Positions 1-10,804 of a stretch of DNA of 64,000 nt are shown piece after piece. The notes beneath the pieces are model-generated. The model searched no databases. It was not told the DNA's origin and saw only the letters and a list, made by a program, of their open reading frames with translations. A program made the position numbers and the translations under genes. The stretch is from the NCBI RefSeq assembly GCF_004011695.2, contig NC_082412.1, positions 744,001 through 808,000 of the forward strand. Direction: 5' to 3'. Each line of letters begins with the position of its first letter. The first letter of the stretch is position 1. Source of the stretch: Ascochyta rabiei (lineage: Eukaryota; Ascomycota; Dothideomycetes; Pleosporales; Didymellaceae).

Positions 1-1346
1 TAATAATAAATAGTAAAAGATAGATAACCTACTAGATACCTTAGGGTAAGTGTTTAACTAAATTAGCACTCTACTAACACACAAATAAGAACGTATTACT
101 TAATAACACTAGAAGCGTAATAATAAAGAAGCCTATTACTAAATATGTTAAGAACTTATTAGTCCTATAGAAGTACCTAAAATTACAGAAATAATACTAG
201 AACTCTAATAGCTTGTTTACTAGTTTAGAAAAGAAAGTAATAATAGTAAACAGTTTACTAAGGACCTAGAAGAAGCTAAAGACTAGCTTTAGTGTAAGTA
301 AGAAATATATCTTAGCCTAGAACGTATATAGAAGTAGAAAGAAGTACTACTAATAATTAGCCTATAACTATAGTATATTCTAGACTACTAAAACCTAAAA
401 TATAGAAACCTTATATAGATAGTATATACTAAGAATAAATATATAGTCTACTATAATAAGAAGCTTAGTATAGAATAGTTCCTAGTATAATAAAGTCTCT
501 ATTATAGTTAATAGTACTAGTATTACAATAACCTATATAAACTTTATCTTATTAACAAATACTAGAAAGTATATTTTTCTAGAATAGATAACCTATAGGC
601 TATAATATAAATATAGCTAGTAGTTAATAGAAGTTACTATTATATACGCTAGTAGAACTACCTTAATCTAGATTATAAGAAGTATAAGAGTATAAAGAAA
701 TTTAAAGAGTTTAGTAAAGAGGGGACCTTTTTAGGCTAGCGCCTACAAGCTCTAGGGATTAATCTATTAATAGCATTAGGAACAATTACCTTATTAAGCT
801 ACCTATTAAACTAAATAGAATAGCCTTAATAGTACTCTTAGACTTAGAAGTATAAGTAAGTTATATATCTAGAATAGTAATATAGTAAGCTAGACTTATA
901 TTATATTATAAGAAGAACTCTTACTTACTCTAAGTAGCTAATAGAGAATCTATACTAGATAAACTACTAATTATACTTAAAGTAATAGTAGTACCCCTAT
1001 AGATATATACGCACTATAAGGAAATAAACCTAGATATCTTTATAAAGGCTACGTATAACATTATATTAGAACTTTCTTAGTTATAAAAGTATAACCTAAA
1101 GATAGACTAGGTATAAGAAAGACTTTTATTAGAAGAATATAAATATAGTACTAATATATCTATACCTTTACAGCGTATATAGTAGCTAGTAGATAAGAAG
1201 AAGATTAATAATATCTCTTTAATATATAAGATATGCTAAGATAGAGTAGTTAACTCTATAGATGCTAAACGCCCTATAGATTATAAAGTAAGAGTTAAGA
1301 AGAAAAGAAGTATACCTCTTACTATCTCTAATATATATAGATAGTA
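1..1346 (+). pseudogene. Gypsy-1 copy A, linker and protease region before RT (left-truncated by window)
   Basis: Degenerate Ty3/Gypsy gag-pol segment that enters from the left edge. It is collinear with 37200-38340 (copy B) and with the reverse complement of 61055-62060 (copy D), which identifies it as the stretch between the gag zinc knuckle and the reverse transcriptase, where the protease lies. Stops are all TAA/TAG. Bases about 130-350 are present here and in copy D but missing in copy B, where the flanking 'aagaag' repeats have collapsed, so copy B carries a deletion of roughly 230 bp. The RT expected after 1346 is absent because the Fot1/pogo element starts at 1349. Confidence 0.8.
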
Positions 1347-1348
1347 TA

Positions 1349-1408
1349 ACGTACTCTACAGGTAAGCGGATTAAACGGGTAAGCAGATCACTCTGCTAAG
1401 ACTACACT
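1349..1408 (+). repeat. Fot1/pogo copy 1 left terminal inverted repeat
   Basis: Starts acgtactctac and runs for about 60 bp. It pairs with 3151-3210 with a few transition differences. Inside are two direct repeats of gggtaagcgg (the first decayed to aggtaagcgg) spaced 17 bp apart, a likely transposase-binding arrangement. Confidence 0.93.
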
Positions 1409-1449
1409 AAATTTTTACCCTATTATAGCTTACATTAGCCCACTTTGGC

Positions 1450-3129
1450 CTTGTATACAGTAGTGCAGTACATAATATTATTTAGAAACATCTTCTACAG
1501 CCTTCTTACATGTACGCAAGTTATGTCTAACATTGTAGCACTTTGTACAGCGTCTTTAGGTTACTTCCCCTCCTTTAGCACACACTTGCTTCTTTGCCTT
1601 CTTACTATTACTACGCGCCCTAAACTTAGTTAGAGTAGTTAATTAAAGGCCTTCCTTAGCTGTTAGGACTTCCTCCTGCTGTAATTGCTTTCTTTTATGC
1701 GATTTACGTCGCGTAGCAGCCTTATTTGCTGCTCGAAGCCTAGTAATCTCCCTTTAAGCTAACACCAGCTTATGCGCTACTATAGCTGCGCCTTTAGTAA
1801 GCTTTTTAAAGGCCTTAACTATTAAAGTTGGTAAGCTGCTTGCATGCCTTTGAATCCTCTCTTAAACTAGCGTTAATTGCGACCCTAATTGCAGGGTAGT
1901 GCTTAGGGTTTGGGACTGCTAGGGCTCATCTTCTACAGTAGGTAGCGGTAGGGTATGTAGGCGGACATTAAGACCCATTATAACCTGTTCTGGGTTAAGG
2001 GGGACTATTCTAGCGCCTTAGAAGCCTCCTTAGATATTGCTAGAAGTAAATGTCTCCTTATAGGCGTCTATAAAGCATAGTAGAAACTTAGTTTTAGTAA
2101 TATAAGTAATGTAGTTACGTATAAGATCTTAGCTTAGCGCCTATATACCTTCTTTAGAGGGGCAAAACAATCTACATCTAGTAGTTGTAAGAGGTAAGAT
2201 AAGTGTAGAGGCATACACAGTATAACAATCTTTACTTCCTTACAGTATTGTTAGAAGTTAAGGGAGTTGTAGCTCTTGTGGCTGTTAATAAGGAGCAGCT
2301 AGTGCACTCTTTAGGTGCGCGTCTTTGTATAGGCATTAAAGTGCTTTAACCAGTCTAGACCAAGCTTGTTAGTAGTCTATCTGTTCTTAGAGACTCTAAT
2401 AACCCTGTTATAGGGCAGATTGTCCTCTTTGTACCAGGCAGAGAGGTAGTTACAGCCTTTAAAGATAATAAAGGGTAGAATAGCCTACCCTATGCTATTA
2501 ATGCCCTGTATAACTGTTGTCTACTCTTAATTACCCTACTACACTGCCTTTAGCCGTCCTTAACGCTCTAAGCCTGTAACAACTACTTCTGTCAATATCT
2601 ATCCTATTATAAAGCCTGTCTTATTAAAGTTGTATATATTATTGTCCTAGATGCTATACTTAGCTTTAACATTTGCTACAAGCCTAAACCAGCCCCTAAT
2701 AATCTCTAGATCCTTACAGAGGGCTCTCTTATAGTCGTACTTGCAATTAAACCTTACTTTAAGGTTAGGGCGGCGCTTAACAAACGTGTTAGGCTAGTTT
2801 ATGCTAATATGGCCTATATTACGCTTAGCACGCAAAGAATTAGCTATATTAGCTATAGCAGCCAGCTAAGGGGCAAATCCTTGTGCATCTAGCTTAAGGA
2901 TGTACTTAGTAATCACGTCCTCCTTAGTCTAGTCTATAATCTGTTAAACTGGCGTATAATTAGCTTGTGCAGGTTGTTCTGTGTATTAAGCGTGTAGTGT
3001 GCTGTAAGGCGCGTTATATATAGCTGCAGCGCGTTACACAGTAAGCGTTGCGTCTTATTTAATTGCCTGGAGCGCAAGCTGTATTGCAGCTTCTCTTAAG
3101 GGCGTAGATTAATGTTGTTGTTAAGGCAT
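1450..3129 (-). pseudogene. Fot1/pogo transposase, inactivated by RIP
   Basis: Read on the minus strand from an ATG at 3129. The N-terminal part (about 3100-2750) has the helix-turn-helix/CENP-B-like DNA-binding region. The DDE_1-type catalytic domain follows. At 2611-2631 the motif reads NFNKTGF where the family has NFDETGF, so the first catalytic Asp and the following Glu are changed by G-to-A. Downstream are PPFIIFKG-like residues, a DGxxSH-region equivalent and, near 2170, LLQPLDVG. The usual family length is about 550 residues, matching the span. Several TAA/TAG stops interrupt it, most shared with copy 2. The opposite strand near 1445-1633 carries an open frame that is only a shadow. 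Confidence 0.9.
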
Positions 3130-3150
3130 TGCGTGGTAAGGTGGAGGTTT

Positions 3151-3210
3151 GGTGTGGTCTTAGCAGAGTGATCCGCTTACCCGTTTATTCCGCTCACCCG
3201 TAGAGTACGT
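3151..3210 (-). repeat. Fot1/pogo copy 1 right terminal inverted repeat
   Basis: Reverse complement of 1349-1408. It ends gtagagtacgt immediately before TA at 3211-3212. Confidence 0.93.
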
Positions 3211-3212
3211 TA

Positions 3213-3860
3213 GGTCTTACTATTACCTATAGCATAAATCGCATATAATAATAAATTATTAGAAGTAATAGAGAAATTACTATTCTTTCTAAATTATAGG
3301 ATGTACCTAAATCTCTTTACTAGAAGTCTAGACACGCTAATTTAGACTAAATTAGTAATATTCTTAGTAGTAAGACTAAAAGAAGTGTATAAGAAAGCAC
3401 TAGAAAATATCAGTAAGGCTTAAGAATAAGTAATCTTATATATTAAGTAGAAAAGAAAAATAGTACCTTAGCTAGAAGAGGGGGATAAAGTCTATCTTCT
3501 TATAAAAAACCTTTATATACAAAGACTAATAAAATAATTAGACTACGTAAAAGTTAGACTGTTTTTTATTTTAAAGTAGATAAGCCTAGTTAACTATAGA
3601 CTTAATCTACTAAAGAATATAAAGATATATCTAGTATTCTATATATTACTATTAGAACTAGCTAATTTTAGAACGCCTATCTAGGAGAACTTCTATTATT
3701 AAGCTAATAGTAAAGATAAATAGAAAGTTGAAAAAATAGTAACATATAAGGGAAATAGCAATTAAAGAAGGTATCTAGTTAAATAGCTAGGATACCTAGA
3801 CTTAGAAAATATATAGAAACTACCTATATACCTTATAAACTACTACTAATTAGTATATAA
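3213..3860 (+). pseudogene. Gypsy-1 copy A integrase C-terminus and chromodomain
   Basis: Continues copy A beyond the Fot1/pogo insertion. The first codons match the integrase-core segment LLLPIA(E)F..YNN that is better preserved at 59340-59400, followed by the GPY/F-type C-terminal domain. The polyprotein ends in a chromodomain whose core reads YLVK*LGYLDLENI*KLP at 3772-3825; the two stops replace Trp codons of the aromatic cage. A chromodomain marks a chromovirus, whose integrase C-terminus steers insertion to histone-marked chromatin (family knowledge). Nonfunctional here. Confidence 0.85.
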
Positions 3861-4419
3861 TTACTATAATTTGCTATAGAGTCTTTAATTAAGCTAAGAG
3901 TAATCTAGGTAGCTAGTAAGGTATATATGCAAATAGACGCTACAAAATAGTTAGAATTAACTTTCTTAGCTAGGTCTAACTTACTAGCCTTAACTATTCT
4001 ATTTGCTAAATATGATGCCTTTTACTGCGCACGTTTATTTACCTATTTTAGAATTTTCTTATTATGTAATAATTGCGTAATTATAGTTATAAGAAGTAAC
4101 TTATCTTCTTCTACCTTTTTCTTATACTTCTTATAAGTCTTATCTAATAATACTTAAGATATATTTATATATAGCTTACTAGCCTTTATATACTTAGTAT
4201 ACTTTAGACCCTTTAGACTACCTAGTTTAATATAGTACTTATAGCTACTAAAGAAATAATAATTATAGAGGACTTTAGTAGGTATATTAGCTTAATAGAT
4301 TTATAATATAAGATAGACATTATAGGTGTATAAGAATATCTAAACTTATAGGTTACTAGAAGTAGAGATTATAGATTATATAAAACTCTAACAGATAATT
4401 ACATAGTTTAAGGACAAAC
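3861..4419 (+). other. Gypsy-1 copy A 3' untranslated stretch
   Basis: About 560 bp between chromodomain and polypurine tract. It aligns along its length with 60011-60572 of copy C, so it is part of the element. No coding signal seen. Confidence 0.6.
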
Positions 4420-4420
4420 T

Positions 4421-4439
4421 AAAGAGAAAGAGGGGATAG
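4421..4439 (+). other. Polypurine tract of Gypsy-1 copy A
   Basis: A 16-base purine run (aaagagaaagagggga) followed by tag directly abuts the LTR start. It would prime plus-strand DNA synthesis. Copy C has the equivalent at 60577-60596. Confidence 0.85.
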
Positions 4440-4886
4440 TGTTATAATTCTGTACTAGGGCATAGTATAAACATAAGTACTAGCTAACTAAAACCTCTAA
4501 CTCTACTCTAAAGAAATAAACTATAGAGAAGAATAGAGATTTTATATAACTACTTATTAATAAGTATAGTATAGTATACTTATCTATAAGCACCCTTATA
4601 TATTTTTACTAGACTAACTCTAGTTACTTATTAATAAGTACTATATCTTCTTAGTATATAGTTAGTAGGAATATAACCCTTATAGTTTATGTTTAACGTT
4701 ATTAATTAAGTTTATCTTTAGAATCTTAACCTATACTTAAACTAGATAGTCTACTCTATACTATTTAGTGCACTCTATTTTTATACGCTTTGCTTAGTTA
4801 ATAACTCTAACTAATCTACTAGTACTTATCCCTAAGATCTAATAGAATTAGTACTTTTGGTCTTTAACTAAAGTATAACTTTAATA
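4440..4886 (+). repeat. Gypsy-1 3' LTR (copy A)
   Basis: A 447 bp LTR beginning tgttataattc and ending ttaata (RIPed from ttaaca). It is homologous to 35601-36084 and 60597-61051. It abuts the minus-strand RT of Gypsy-2, so copy A seems to have inserted into Gypsy-2; the other junction lies left of the window. Confidence 0.9.
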
Positions 4887-4889
4887 TAG

Positions 4890-7330
4890 AGAGTACTTAG
4901 CTATAGAAAGTAACTAGGTACTATTTATTATTTAGGTATTATTAGGACATTACTTCTATAATAAATTTATTTCATATATTAGTTTTAATCTTTATATTAT
5001 ACTTAGAGTTAAGGTAGTAGAGAGTAGGTATAGATTATAGTGCCTCTTTTAAGCTTTTAAAACTAGATTAGCATTAAGTAGTCTATTTAAATAGGTTTAC
5101 TAGGCTTTATAAGGTAATAAGGGGCTTAGCTACCTATATAAATTTAGGTACAAATTGTTAATAGAACCTAGTAAAGCCTAAGAACAATCTATACTAGTAA
5201 TAGTAGTAAGAGAGATCTAATATCTTAGGGCTTATACTTTCTTAGAGTCTACTTTAATTCCCTTATTAGTTAGGATATATCCTAGGTATTTAGTATAAGT
5301 AATATAGAACTTACTTTTCTTAATATCTACTTATAGTCTAGCTAATTAGAGATATTCTAATACTAGTTAAACGTAGCGCTTATATATAGTAAGGTCTTTA
5401 GAGTAGATAAGAATATTATCTAGGTAAATAATACAGAAGTTATTAAGGTATTTAATAAGAATGTTATTTATATATTATTAGTATATAGCTATTCTATTAT
5501 ATAATCTAGGTAGTATACCCTTATACTTATAACTACTATAATAGATATAAAATATAGTATACCTCTCTAATATAGGGTCTATATAGATTCTCTTAAAGAT
5601 ATTTTAGATATTAAACTTAGTAAAGATCTTAGCTTTTAAGGGTTAGGTAAGTAGTATATCTATACGTAGTATTAGATAAGAATCTTTTCTAGTATAAGTA
5701 TTAAGTTTATAATAGTTAACGTAAATATATAGGCTTCTATTTAGTTTTTAAATATAAAGTATTACTAATATTAAAGGGCTCTAACTATATTTAATCTAAC
5801 TGTGTTTAAGTTAGTCTTATATAAACTTCTTAGTAGCCTTAAGTTCTTTAAGATTTTGCTTATTATAGGTAAGTAGGAATTTAGTAATTATCTTTCTAAG
5901 ATAATTTTATAGTTATAAGGGTAGTAGTCTAGAAGGGTTTTAGACTCTATTTTACTAAATATATTAGTATATAAGGTATATTTCTCTAGTAATTACTCTC
6001 TTAGAAGGTAGGCGTTTTCTAGATTCTCTAGATTAAGATAGTTATTAATAAGGTAGTTAATCTTATATAGACTAGTAGTAAAAAATCTATTCTATAGTTT
6101 TTTTATAGAAAAGTAAAAGAAGTTTACAGAAATTATAAAAATATTTACAGCTTAGGTTAGAAGTAAGTTAGCAGCCTTTTAGGTCTAGGCTAATGCTAAG
6201 GTTTAAGATTTTACTAATTATAAATTTTCTATAATCTAATAGATAGAATAGTTTAGGCTTAACTCTAATAATATTCCTATATATTCTATAAGTAATCTCT
6301 ATGTTATATATTCTATAAGATATAGACTTAAGATATAAGGTAGTTAAGAGTTATTAATAATAGAGGGGTAGAGTTATATTAAGAAGAATACTTTACTAGT
6401 TATATAAGCTACGTCTATCCTTTATTAAGCTAGAGCTTAAAACGTTTTAACTATTTAATACTAATAATATAATCCTAAGATCCTAGGTTAATAATAATAA
6501 AGAGGTAGTTATAGATCTTATACCTATTAATTATTAGGTGTAACTATATATACTAGTTTACTAAAGTTATAATTTAGTCTTAGAATCCTTTAACAGTAAT
6601 CTAAAAGGGTAGCTTTTAGATAGGAGTCTTAAGCGCTAAAGAGACTAAAGAAGTATTTTTAGAGTCTAGGAATAAAAATCCTTAGGCACTAATGTTAACT
6701 AAGAAGTTAAGTTATACGCCTAGCCCTTAGTTTAATAGAATAAAAGAAATAGGAAAATAGGGTCTACTAAATAAATAAGATAAGGAGAGGTTAGATAGGT
6801 TATATTAATTTAGGCCTAGGTAAGATTATTCTTCTTAGCAGAACTATTTTCTATAAGTATTAGGTTCTCTTTAAAGTCTTCTTTAGTATTAATATAATCT
6901 TTAGTATCTACTTAGATTACTTAAATTTAAGGCCTAGTGTAATCCTTTATAAAATGACCTACCTTACTATAGTTATAATAGTTGCCTAGAGTTAGCTCTC
7001 TTATAGGTGTAGCTTAGGAGGAAGTCTTAGGTAGTAGTAGAGTAGATGTTAAAGGCTTCTAAATGCTAGGGGTAGGTTAGGTTAGAAGTAGGTTATTAGA
7101 ATAAGGCTAAATATTAACTATTTAGGGTTAGGTCTAAGTTAGAATAGTGTTAGGTAGAGTATAGTTAGAGTTCTGTTTTCTTTCTATATTATACGCTGTT
7201 AAGTACTCTACTTTAAGTTTAAATAAGTTATTCTACTATCTTTTAAATGCTAGATTTAGACTTTAGAGGGCTAGAGTAATCTTTATCTACAGGTAGTAAA
7301 ACTATTTTAACTTAGGTACTTGTCTATAGA
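4890..7330 (-). pseudogene. Gypsy-2 gag-protease-reverse transcriptase, inactivated and 3'-truncated
   Basis: Minus-strand Ty3/Gypsy polyprotein. Gag lies at about 7330-6900 with a CCHC zinc knuckle at 6941-6990 (reads YYNYSKVGHFIKDY, the Cys codons turned to Tyr by RIP). A protease-like stretch follows, then RT at about 6050-5200. The active-site box at 5415-5426 reads YLDN instead of YLDD. The RT thumb/connection motif FLGF-TRFYQQF is visible at about 5110-5190. RNase H and integrase are missing because Gypsy-1 copy A begins at 4886. Many TAA/TAG stops. Confidence 0.85.
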
Positions 7331-7384
7331 TAGTAGAACTTAGGAATTATACTTTAAAAGTTAGAAATATATTATTCTTTTCTA

Positions 7385-7640
7385 TTTATAGGTAGTAAAA
7401 CACAGACTAGAGGTAGAGGTAGAGTAGAGTAGGGTTTAGAGTAGAGTCTGTAGTATAGTAGTAAAAGAGTAGAGATTAGGTAGAGGTAGAGTATATTAGG
7501 TAATATACCCCTACTATACTCTACCTCTACCTACGCTAATTCTATACTAAGAGAGGAGAAGCATAGTAGAGTCTATATAGAGTAGGTATAGAGGTAGAGT
7601 AGAGTCTATATAGAGTAGAGGTAGAGGTTAGGTACATTAC
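7385..7640. repeat. GA/CT-rich minisatellite array, left copy
   Basis: Low-complexity array of gtagaggtagag and gtctatatagag units. It includes a 30-base block around 7510-7550 that recurs in reverse complement at 16070-16105 (tagtatagaattagcg core). Overall it is the inverted counterpart of 14939-16160. Confidence 0.85.
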
Positions 7641-8329
7641 GTAACTACATATCTATCCTATTAAAGCCTTTTTTATTTAGTTATTTTAGTTATTAAGCTT
7701 TAAATACTATTATAGATAATTATTATAAGTAGGTATATTTATTTATTAGTAGCTTATATTATATAAACATTCTATAAAACCTTAGTTCTCTCTTTTTTTT
7801 TCTCTTTTAATATATAATTATTTAGTAGAAGGTACTAATAAGCCTCTAGTAGTATTACTTTCTAAGAGCTATATTCTTTAGTTTAATAGTAACTTTCTTT
7901 ATATAGATAGCGTTTATATTTATATCTTTAAATATTAGTTTTATATTCTTCTATAAGAAACTAACATATACCTTTAGAGATACTAATAAGAAAAGATTTA
8001 GTAGACTTCTAAAGAGCCTCTAGAGCGCTAGCCTAGAACTAAAGATTATTTCTTAGTAAAAGAGTAACTTCCTAAACCACGCATAAGAATAGCATCTTAG
8101 ATATTAATAATTTAGTTAACCTCTAGTATTAACAGATATTACGCAGTGTAACTACTACCTTAGTATTAGTTATTTAATATAATAATAGAATGTAATAATA
8201 TACTAATGGCCTTATAATAGTATATATACTTTAGTAGTAGAGTAAGCACCTTATAGGTAGACTTAGCTACTAATAGCTTTCTTACTAGCGTAGTGCTAGT
8301 AATAGCTAATTCTTAGCTTAGAACAGCCT
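7641..8329. other. AT-rich DNA with no recognisable element
   Basis: No frame gives a recognisable domain. A pyrimidine run (tctctctttttttttctctt) lies near 7789-7808. It may be a decayed retroelement end, but I cannot assign it. Confidence 0.4.
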
Positions 8330-8600
8330 TATTTCTATAACCTCTAGCTATATTAGTAATTAGGTAGTTAGCTATAATAGTTAGCTATAATAGTATACTG
8401 TAGTAGTAGGCTATAATAGAAGGCTATAGTAGTAGGCTGTAAAAAAAAGTATAATAGTAGGTATAATAGCTTATAGGCTGTAATAGCTATAATAGTAGGC
8501 TGTAATATTATAGTATATCTAGGTTATATAGTAAAATTATAGTAGTATAGCTATTATAATAGTATAGTAGTATAGTGTAAAAGGTAATAGTAGAGTTTAT
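8330..8600. repeat. Imperfect short tandem repeats (ggctataatagta type)
   Basis: Irregular repeats of an 11-14 base motif (ggctgtaatagtag, agctataatag) over about 270 bp. No coding potential. Confidence 0.75.
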
Positions 8601-8616
8601 TAATAGGTTAGTATAA

Positions 8617-9090
8617 TAATGTATATAGAGGTCTATATATAGCTAAAGTTTAGACTACTACCTAATATAAGAAAATTAGAATCTATAGCTAGTAGAAAGT
8701 TATTATACCTATTATATACTAGCGTAACTATAATAAAAGCTTATAATAACTTATAGGTAGTATAAATACACTAAGTATATTCTTTTAGCCTAGGCTATAT
8801 CTAATTTTAATCTTATTTAATATTATTAGATGTATTATAAATACTTCCTATTACTTTAGCGCTAGCGTTTATTATTTAAGCGCTAGTAGAGGCTACTACC
8901 TAACGTAAGAAAACTAAAATCTATTTTAAGTAGAGATTATTACAACTATAATGTATAAACAGTTATATAATACTAAACTATAATAACCTATAGATTTTAT
9001 AAATTTACTAAGTATATTTTTTTTAATATAGGTTACACCTAGCTCTAAGCTGTTTTAATATTATTAGAAGGGGTTTTAATGTTTTTTGTT
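8617..9090. repeat. Tandem duplication with a period of about 238 bp
   Basis: Two diverged copies (about 8617-8855 and 8856-9090). Anchors are ctactacctaa at 8655 and again at 8893, and actaagtatattt plus ttttaatattattaga in each unit. Both are heavily RIPed. Origin unknown. Confidence 0.65.
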
Positions 9091-9594
9091 TTAATAGCAC
9101 TAGTGTTTATTACTTCTACTCTAGTAAAACTAGGATAGGTTAAGCACAGACTAGCTACTAAAAAGCTTACTACTACTCTACTTTTCTATAACACCTTCTA
9201 TATCTATAATACCTTCTATTTATATAATTCTATATATTATTACTACCTTCTATTATAGTTAGTATAATTAATCTTAACACTAATAATATTAAGAAGAGGA
9301 AGGAGGAAAATATACTAACCTTTACTAGCACTATAGGTACTAGTATACTAGCTAGCTTTACTACTAAAAAGTAGAATTAACTAAATAAGGTAGTTATTAT
9401 AGCCTGTTATAACAGTTAGTGCTAATAATACTAGAGTTTCTATTTAAGAGACTATAAGGTTAATTAAGTTCTTAATTCTTATAGTTAGATTAGGGCTATA
9501 GGCTAAAGGACTAGTATAAAAACCTTATTTAAGAGAGAGCTTAGTAATAGTATCTGCGTAGTTTAATAAAGAAATTAAGCTACCTTATATAGTA
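9091..9594. other. AT-rich stretch, nothing recognised
   Basis: No domain, repeat or terminal motif seen. It may be the 5' side of the hAT element or a fragment of the frame that follows. Confidence 0.35.
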
Positions 9595-10140
9595 AAGAGA
9601 AGGAAAATATTAATAGAGTAAAGGCTGCTAATTATGCAGTAAAATACTAGAATAGGCTAAAGTTAGGTTAAGACTAGTCTTATACTTTAGTAGATCTTAA
9701 TATTTAAGCTATAATAGTAGCCTAGACTAAAGAAGATATAGATTAGTAACGCTTTAAGTTATCTACTTATAGTTAGTTATTACAGCTTCTTATTATAAAT
9801 ATTTACTAACTAAGAACAGCTAAGTTACTTAAAAATAGGCTTAAGACTATTTATAAGAAGTAAAATAATCTTAAGTATAAAATAGATGTTTATGTATACT
9901 AATAGGCCCTTAGAAAGTATATAGAACATACTTAAGATAGTTCTACTACTAGTTAGACTACTATAGGCTAAGGTAATAAATAGCTCTTTTCTAATAGCAG
10001 CGTTGTTAAGAAACTGCTCTGCTAAGAGTATTAGTAAGGTCTTTAAAAACTTAAAGATAACACCTTTAAGAGTAAGAAGAAGAAGGAAGAATAGGAGGCC
10101 TTCTATAATAATATATTACCTAAGAGTATAGTAGTTATAA
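9595..10140 (+). pseudogene. Degenerate coding frame of unknown function
   Basis: One plus-strand frame stays coherent for about 180 codons. It is rich in Lys, Glu, Gln and Leu, with a Lys/Glu run (KSKKKKEEQEA) near 10070-10100. Its stops are TAA/TAG at plausible Gln positions. It looks helical or coiled-coil-like. No catalytic motif is visible and I do not recognise the family. It precedes the hAT transposase and might be a companion ORF or belong to an unrelated element. Confidence 0.4.
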
Positions 10141-10700
10141 CTAATAATACCTAGCTATAAGTTATTATATTATATTATTATATATACTTACTAATTACTA
10201 TAGTTAAACTAAACCTCTATCTTTCTTAGATAAGATTAGTTAGGATACTAAGCTTGTTAGCTATTGCCTATTTATTTTAGTACCTAATAATAATAAGTGT
10301 AAGAAGGAGATTAAAGAGTCTATTACTACTAGTAAACACACCTTCTACTCTACCTAAGCTTCTTCTATTTCTTACTTTCTCTACTATATTACTTATTAAA
10401 GAGGCGTTTCTAAAACAATTATATCTTATCAAACAGCTAGTATTTCTAGACTCTAATACTAGTAATAGTAAGGTAACTATTATAGTATAGGATTAGTATT
10501 AGATAACTATATTATAGGGAAGTAATTCTACTTCTAAAAAGCTATATTAGGATGCACTAAGTTACTTAGGATAGATCTAGAGTAGATATAGTAAAGCCTC
10601 TTAGGTATAAGATAGCTATCTATATGTATACTATTATAACTATAGGTTAGTTTTCTAGTACCTAGCTCTAAAAGGCTATAGAACTAAGTATCTTATCTAA
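10141..10700 (+). other. Unassigned degenerate sequence left of the second Fot1/pogo copy
   Basis: Probably the upstream part of the hAT element, since the hAT transposase lies just beyond the Fot1/pogo insertion on the same strand. No motif supports a firm call. Confidence 0.35.
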
Positions 10701-10702
10701 TA

Positions 10703-10762
10703 ACGTACTCTACGGGTAAGCGGATTAAACGGGTAAGCGGATCACTCTGCTAAGACCACACT
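10703..10762 (+). repeat. Fot1/pogo copy 2 left terminal inverted repeat
   Basis: About 60 bp starting acgtactctac; pairs with 12506-12565. Contains the two gggtaagcgg repeats. Confidence 0.93.
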
Positions 10763-10804
10763 AAATCTCTACCCTATTATAGCTCGCATTAGCCCACTTT
10801 AGCC

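Larger units (their letters stand above)
1349..3210 (-). mobile_element. Fot1/pogo (Tc1-mariner superfamily) DNA transposon, copy 1, 1862 bp
   Basis: Complete element bounded by inverted repeats of about 60 bp and flanked by TA (1347-1348 and 3211-3212), the target duplication of Tc1-mariner/pogo elements. It encodes one transposase on the minus strand. Its base composition contrasts with the surroundings: CpA and TpG are still frequent, so RIP has been milder here. The length is close to what I remember for Molly/Pixie of Parastagonospora nodorum (about 1.86 kb), but I cannot confirm identity. It sits inside Gypsy-1 copy A with about 2 kb of pol missing between its flanks (see findings). A second copy lies at 10703-12565. 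Confidence 0.93.

Noticed and set aside
1445..1633. 62-codon plus-strand open frame (and its twin at 10805-10987)
   Set aside because: It is antisense to the Fot1/pogo transposase and conserved only because the two transposon copies are nearly identical.
8330..8600. CRISPR-like array
   Set aside because: Repeats are irregular, 11-14 bases, with no constant spacer length, and the context is eukaryotic transposon DNA.
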